Below are positions 48,583 through 49,532 of a stretch of DNA of 49,532 nt, one piece after another. Under the pieces are notes generated by a model, which did no database searches, was not told where the DNA came from, and was given only the letters and a program-made list of their open reading frames with translations. The DNA is from a virus, in IMG/VR virus record IMGVR_UViG_3300046714_000174, positions 1 to 49,532 of that record; one strand, given 5' to 3'. Numbering within the stretch: position 1 is the stretch's first letter; each line of letters opens with the position of its first letter. A program made the position numbers and the translations under genes.

Positions 48583-48776
48583 CACGCCCCCGCACGGAGT
48601 CGGAAGAGGACTTCGAGGAACGCGCCGCGATCATGGAGTTCGACGGCGGACTCACGCGCGAGGAGGCCGAGCGACGCGCTCGAGCTGCGCAGGATGAGAA
48701 ACGGGGCCGGTGCCCGCCAGAGCAACCGGCCCCCACTCAGATCATCCAAGGACTCTCGCAAGTCGAACGATCTTGA
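48579..48776 (+). CDS. Small acidic protein with FDGGL motif
   Basis: A 65-residue protein from GTG 48579, overlapping the previous stop. EERAAIMEFDGGLTREEAERRAR resembles a short conserved stretch found at the end of several phage and plasmid primase/helicase or tRNA-related proteins, here as a free peptide. Function unknown. Confidence 0.55.
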   Translation: MTRPRTESEEDFEERAAIMEFDGGLTREEAERRARAAQDEKRGRCPPEQPAPTQIIQGLSQVERS

Positions 48777-48969
48777 GCCTACGCCTCGCGCGGTGGTCTC
48801 GCAAGAAAGTGCTCTGACCGGCTCTGCCCATCAGGATTCTCACTCGACTCTCTTGCATCCTCCGTGCAGAAGATGCAGGGTGCGCGAAGTCGGCCGGCGT
48901 GGGGGTGTCAGCCCCCAGCCCGCCTCAACCACACGAAAGGTGCTTTTCAATGCAGTTGTGCCGAAAAGA
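48777..48969. promoter_or_regulatory. Untranslated stretch before the replication gene
   Basis: No convincing gene fills this stretch. It contains a perfect 6-base-arm hairpin (TGGGGG...CCCCCA) around 48900-48917, a TGCATC...GATGCA dyad just upstream and AAAGG before a short frame starting at 48950 (19 codons). It may hold a promoter or attenuator for the replication operon. I cannot define a promoter by eye. Confidence 0.4.
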
Positions 48970-49065
48970 ATGCGTCGACCCTGCGCGCAATGCAAGGGGG
49001 ATGCCGTGAGAATGCCCTCGGACGGCTATCTACGACGGGCCGTGTTCGCGGAGAAACAGCCATGA
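48970..49065 (+). CDS. Candidate 31-codon frame before the replication gene
   Basis: A short frame from ATG 48970 (earlier in-frame GTGs at 48940 and 48958) whose TGA overlaps the replication gene ATG at 49062. It encodes CAQC and basic residues. The ATGA overlap matches the rest of the genome, so it may be a real translationally coupled peptide. An overlapping 19-codon frame from 48950 has a better ribosome-binding site. Low confidence. Confidence 0.35.
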   Translation: MRRPCAQCKGDAVRMPSDGYLRRAVFAEKQP

Positions 49066-49532
49066 GGCGCGACTACGTGGCGCTCTACGCCACCATCTGC
49101 ACCAGCGAAAAGCTCGCTGATCTCGCCTCGGACACCAATCGGCTCTTCTACACCTGGCTCCTACCTCAGTGCGACGCCTGGGGCCGCGCTGACGGACGCG
49201 CCCGCGTGCTCAACGCGAAGGTCTGGCCCATGCTCTCCAAGAGCCTCAAGGAGACGGAATCCGCGCTCGCCGACTGCATCAGCCATCACCTCCTTCACCC
49301 CTACCACCATGCCGAGTTGGTTTGGGTTCAGATCCCGGATTGGGAAGAGAAGGCCGGACGGCTCTGCAAGAACGGCAGACGTGGCTCCTCGGCCTATCCC
49401 GAGCCAACTCCGGAGTACTCCGGAGTACTCCTGCAACGAGTGAGTCATTTGCGGAGTACTCCGCTCAGAGGAGAGGAGAGGAGAGAAGAGGAGAAGAACC
49501 CCCCTACCCCCCAAGGGGGGAGGCGCGCTCCG
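49062..49532 (+). CDS. Replication protein (lambda O-like), 5' part, continues at position 1
   Basis: The ATG at 49062 overlaps the stop of a small upstream frame (ATGA). The N-terminal ~95 residues read like the winged-helix domain of phage replication/DnaD-type proteins: a short beginning, a RLFYTWLLPQCDAWGRADG stretch, then alternating helices and a WVQIPDWEE strand. A charged, low-complexity linker (residues about 105-155) follows and holds the palindromic repeats. Joined across the contig ends through the two-unit repeat, the gene runs to 511 and encodes about 277 residues. The product probably binds the origin and recruits the replicative helicase with the next gene. I am confident of the join and moderately confident of the function. 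Confidence 0.75.
   Translation, partial: MRRDYVALYATICTSEKLADLASDTNRLFYTWLLPQCDAWGRADGRARVLNAKVWPMLSKSLKETESALADCISHHLLHPYHHAELVWVQIPDWEEKAGRLCKNGRRGSSAYPEPTPEYSGVLLQRVSHLRSTPLRGEERREEEKNPPTPQGGRRAP
49395..49532. repeat. Terminal direct repeat, right copy
   Basis: This is the 138-bp right copy of the segment at 1-148, with two rather than three copies of a 10-bp palindromic unit. In this version the frame from the ATG at 49062 runs straight through the repeat into the frame that ends at 511, so this copy represents the intact replication gene. Confidence 0.95.
49408..49431. repeat. Tandem 10-bp palindromic repeat (2 units)
   Basis: Two copies of CTCCGGAGTA plus a partial unit, equivalent to positions 14-47 but one unit shorter. 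This version keeps the replication gene in frame. Confidence 0.95.

Noticed and set aside
1-49532. tRNA genes
   Set aside because: No cloverleaf with the conserved GTTCGA arm and anticodon stem was recognised in the non-coding stretches; they are too short or too irregular.

Overview
The window is an essentially complete tailed-phage genome of podovirus-like design from a GC-rich host. I cannot name the host: there is no tRNA, integrase or host gene to anchor it. The last 138 bases repeat the first 148 bases apart from one 10-bp repeat unit, so the contig closes into a circle (or is terminally redundant) of about 49.4 kb. A replication gene is cut at the window ends: it starts at 49062 and ends at 511. 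Genes are tightly packed, with ATGA, GTGA or TTGA stop/start overlaps almost everywhere, and GTG and TTG starts are frequent.

There are two transcription units. They diverge from a gene-poor, palindrome-rich region (about 45520-46330) and converge near 30770. The rightward unit begins with small zinc-ribbon and exported proteins (46331-48776). It continues through a lambda-O-like replication gene and a helicase-loader-like gene (49062-996), an HTH protein and small unknowns. Then come a terminase split into separate ATPase and nuclease genes (2419-4774), portal (5030-7075), scaffold (7637-8503), major capsid protein followed by a terminator (8525-10053), head and neck proteins (10112-13151), a 2577-residue nozzle-like tail protein (13153-20886), three ejection/internal-virion proteins (20890-27455), a cluster of small membrane proteins (27863-29094) that probably does lysis work, and a tail-fibre-type protein (29614-30519).

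The leftward unit begins at 45519 with about 27 small overlapping accessory genes. These include zinc-binding proteins, a Lar-like zinc ribbon, an Arr-like ADP-ribosyltransferase and a Vsr/DUF559-like nuclease, plus a lambda Exo/Bet-type recombination pair (40242-42354). Its far end (30770-35637) encodes what look like surface-polymer enzymes: a putative six-hairpin hydrolase/lyase and an alpha/beta-hydrolase esterase, with small beta-rich structural proteins. One rightward secreted-protein gene (32971-33468) is embedded in this leftward block.

The most noteworthy observations are: (1) a palindromic 10-bp repeat inside the replication gene whose copy number differs between the two contig ends and decides whether the gene is in frame; (2) the split terminase with a 74-residue zinc-ribbon gene between its halves that carries two portal-derived motifs in swapped order; (3) the oversized nozzle protein; (4) triple VDDIM motifs at the start of the ejection protein; (5) a cluster of four or five dyads in the divergent control region; and (6) a repeated SD/stop/start element at the junctions of the leftward operon. 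I found no recognisable DNA or RNA polymerase, integrase, CI-type repressor or endolysin.
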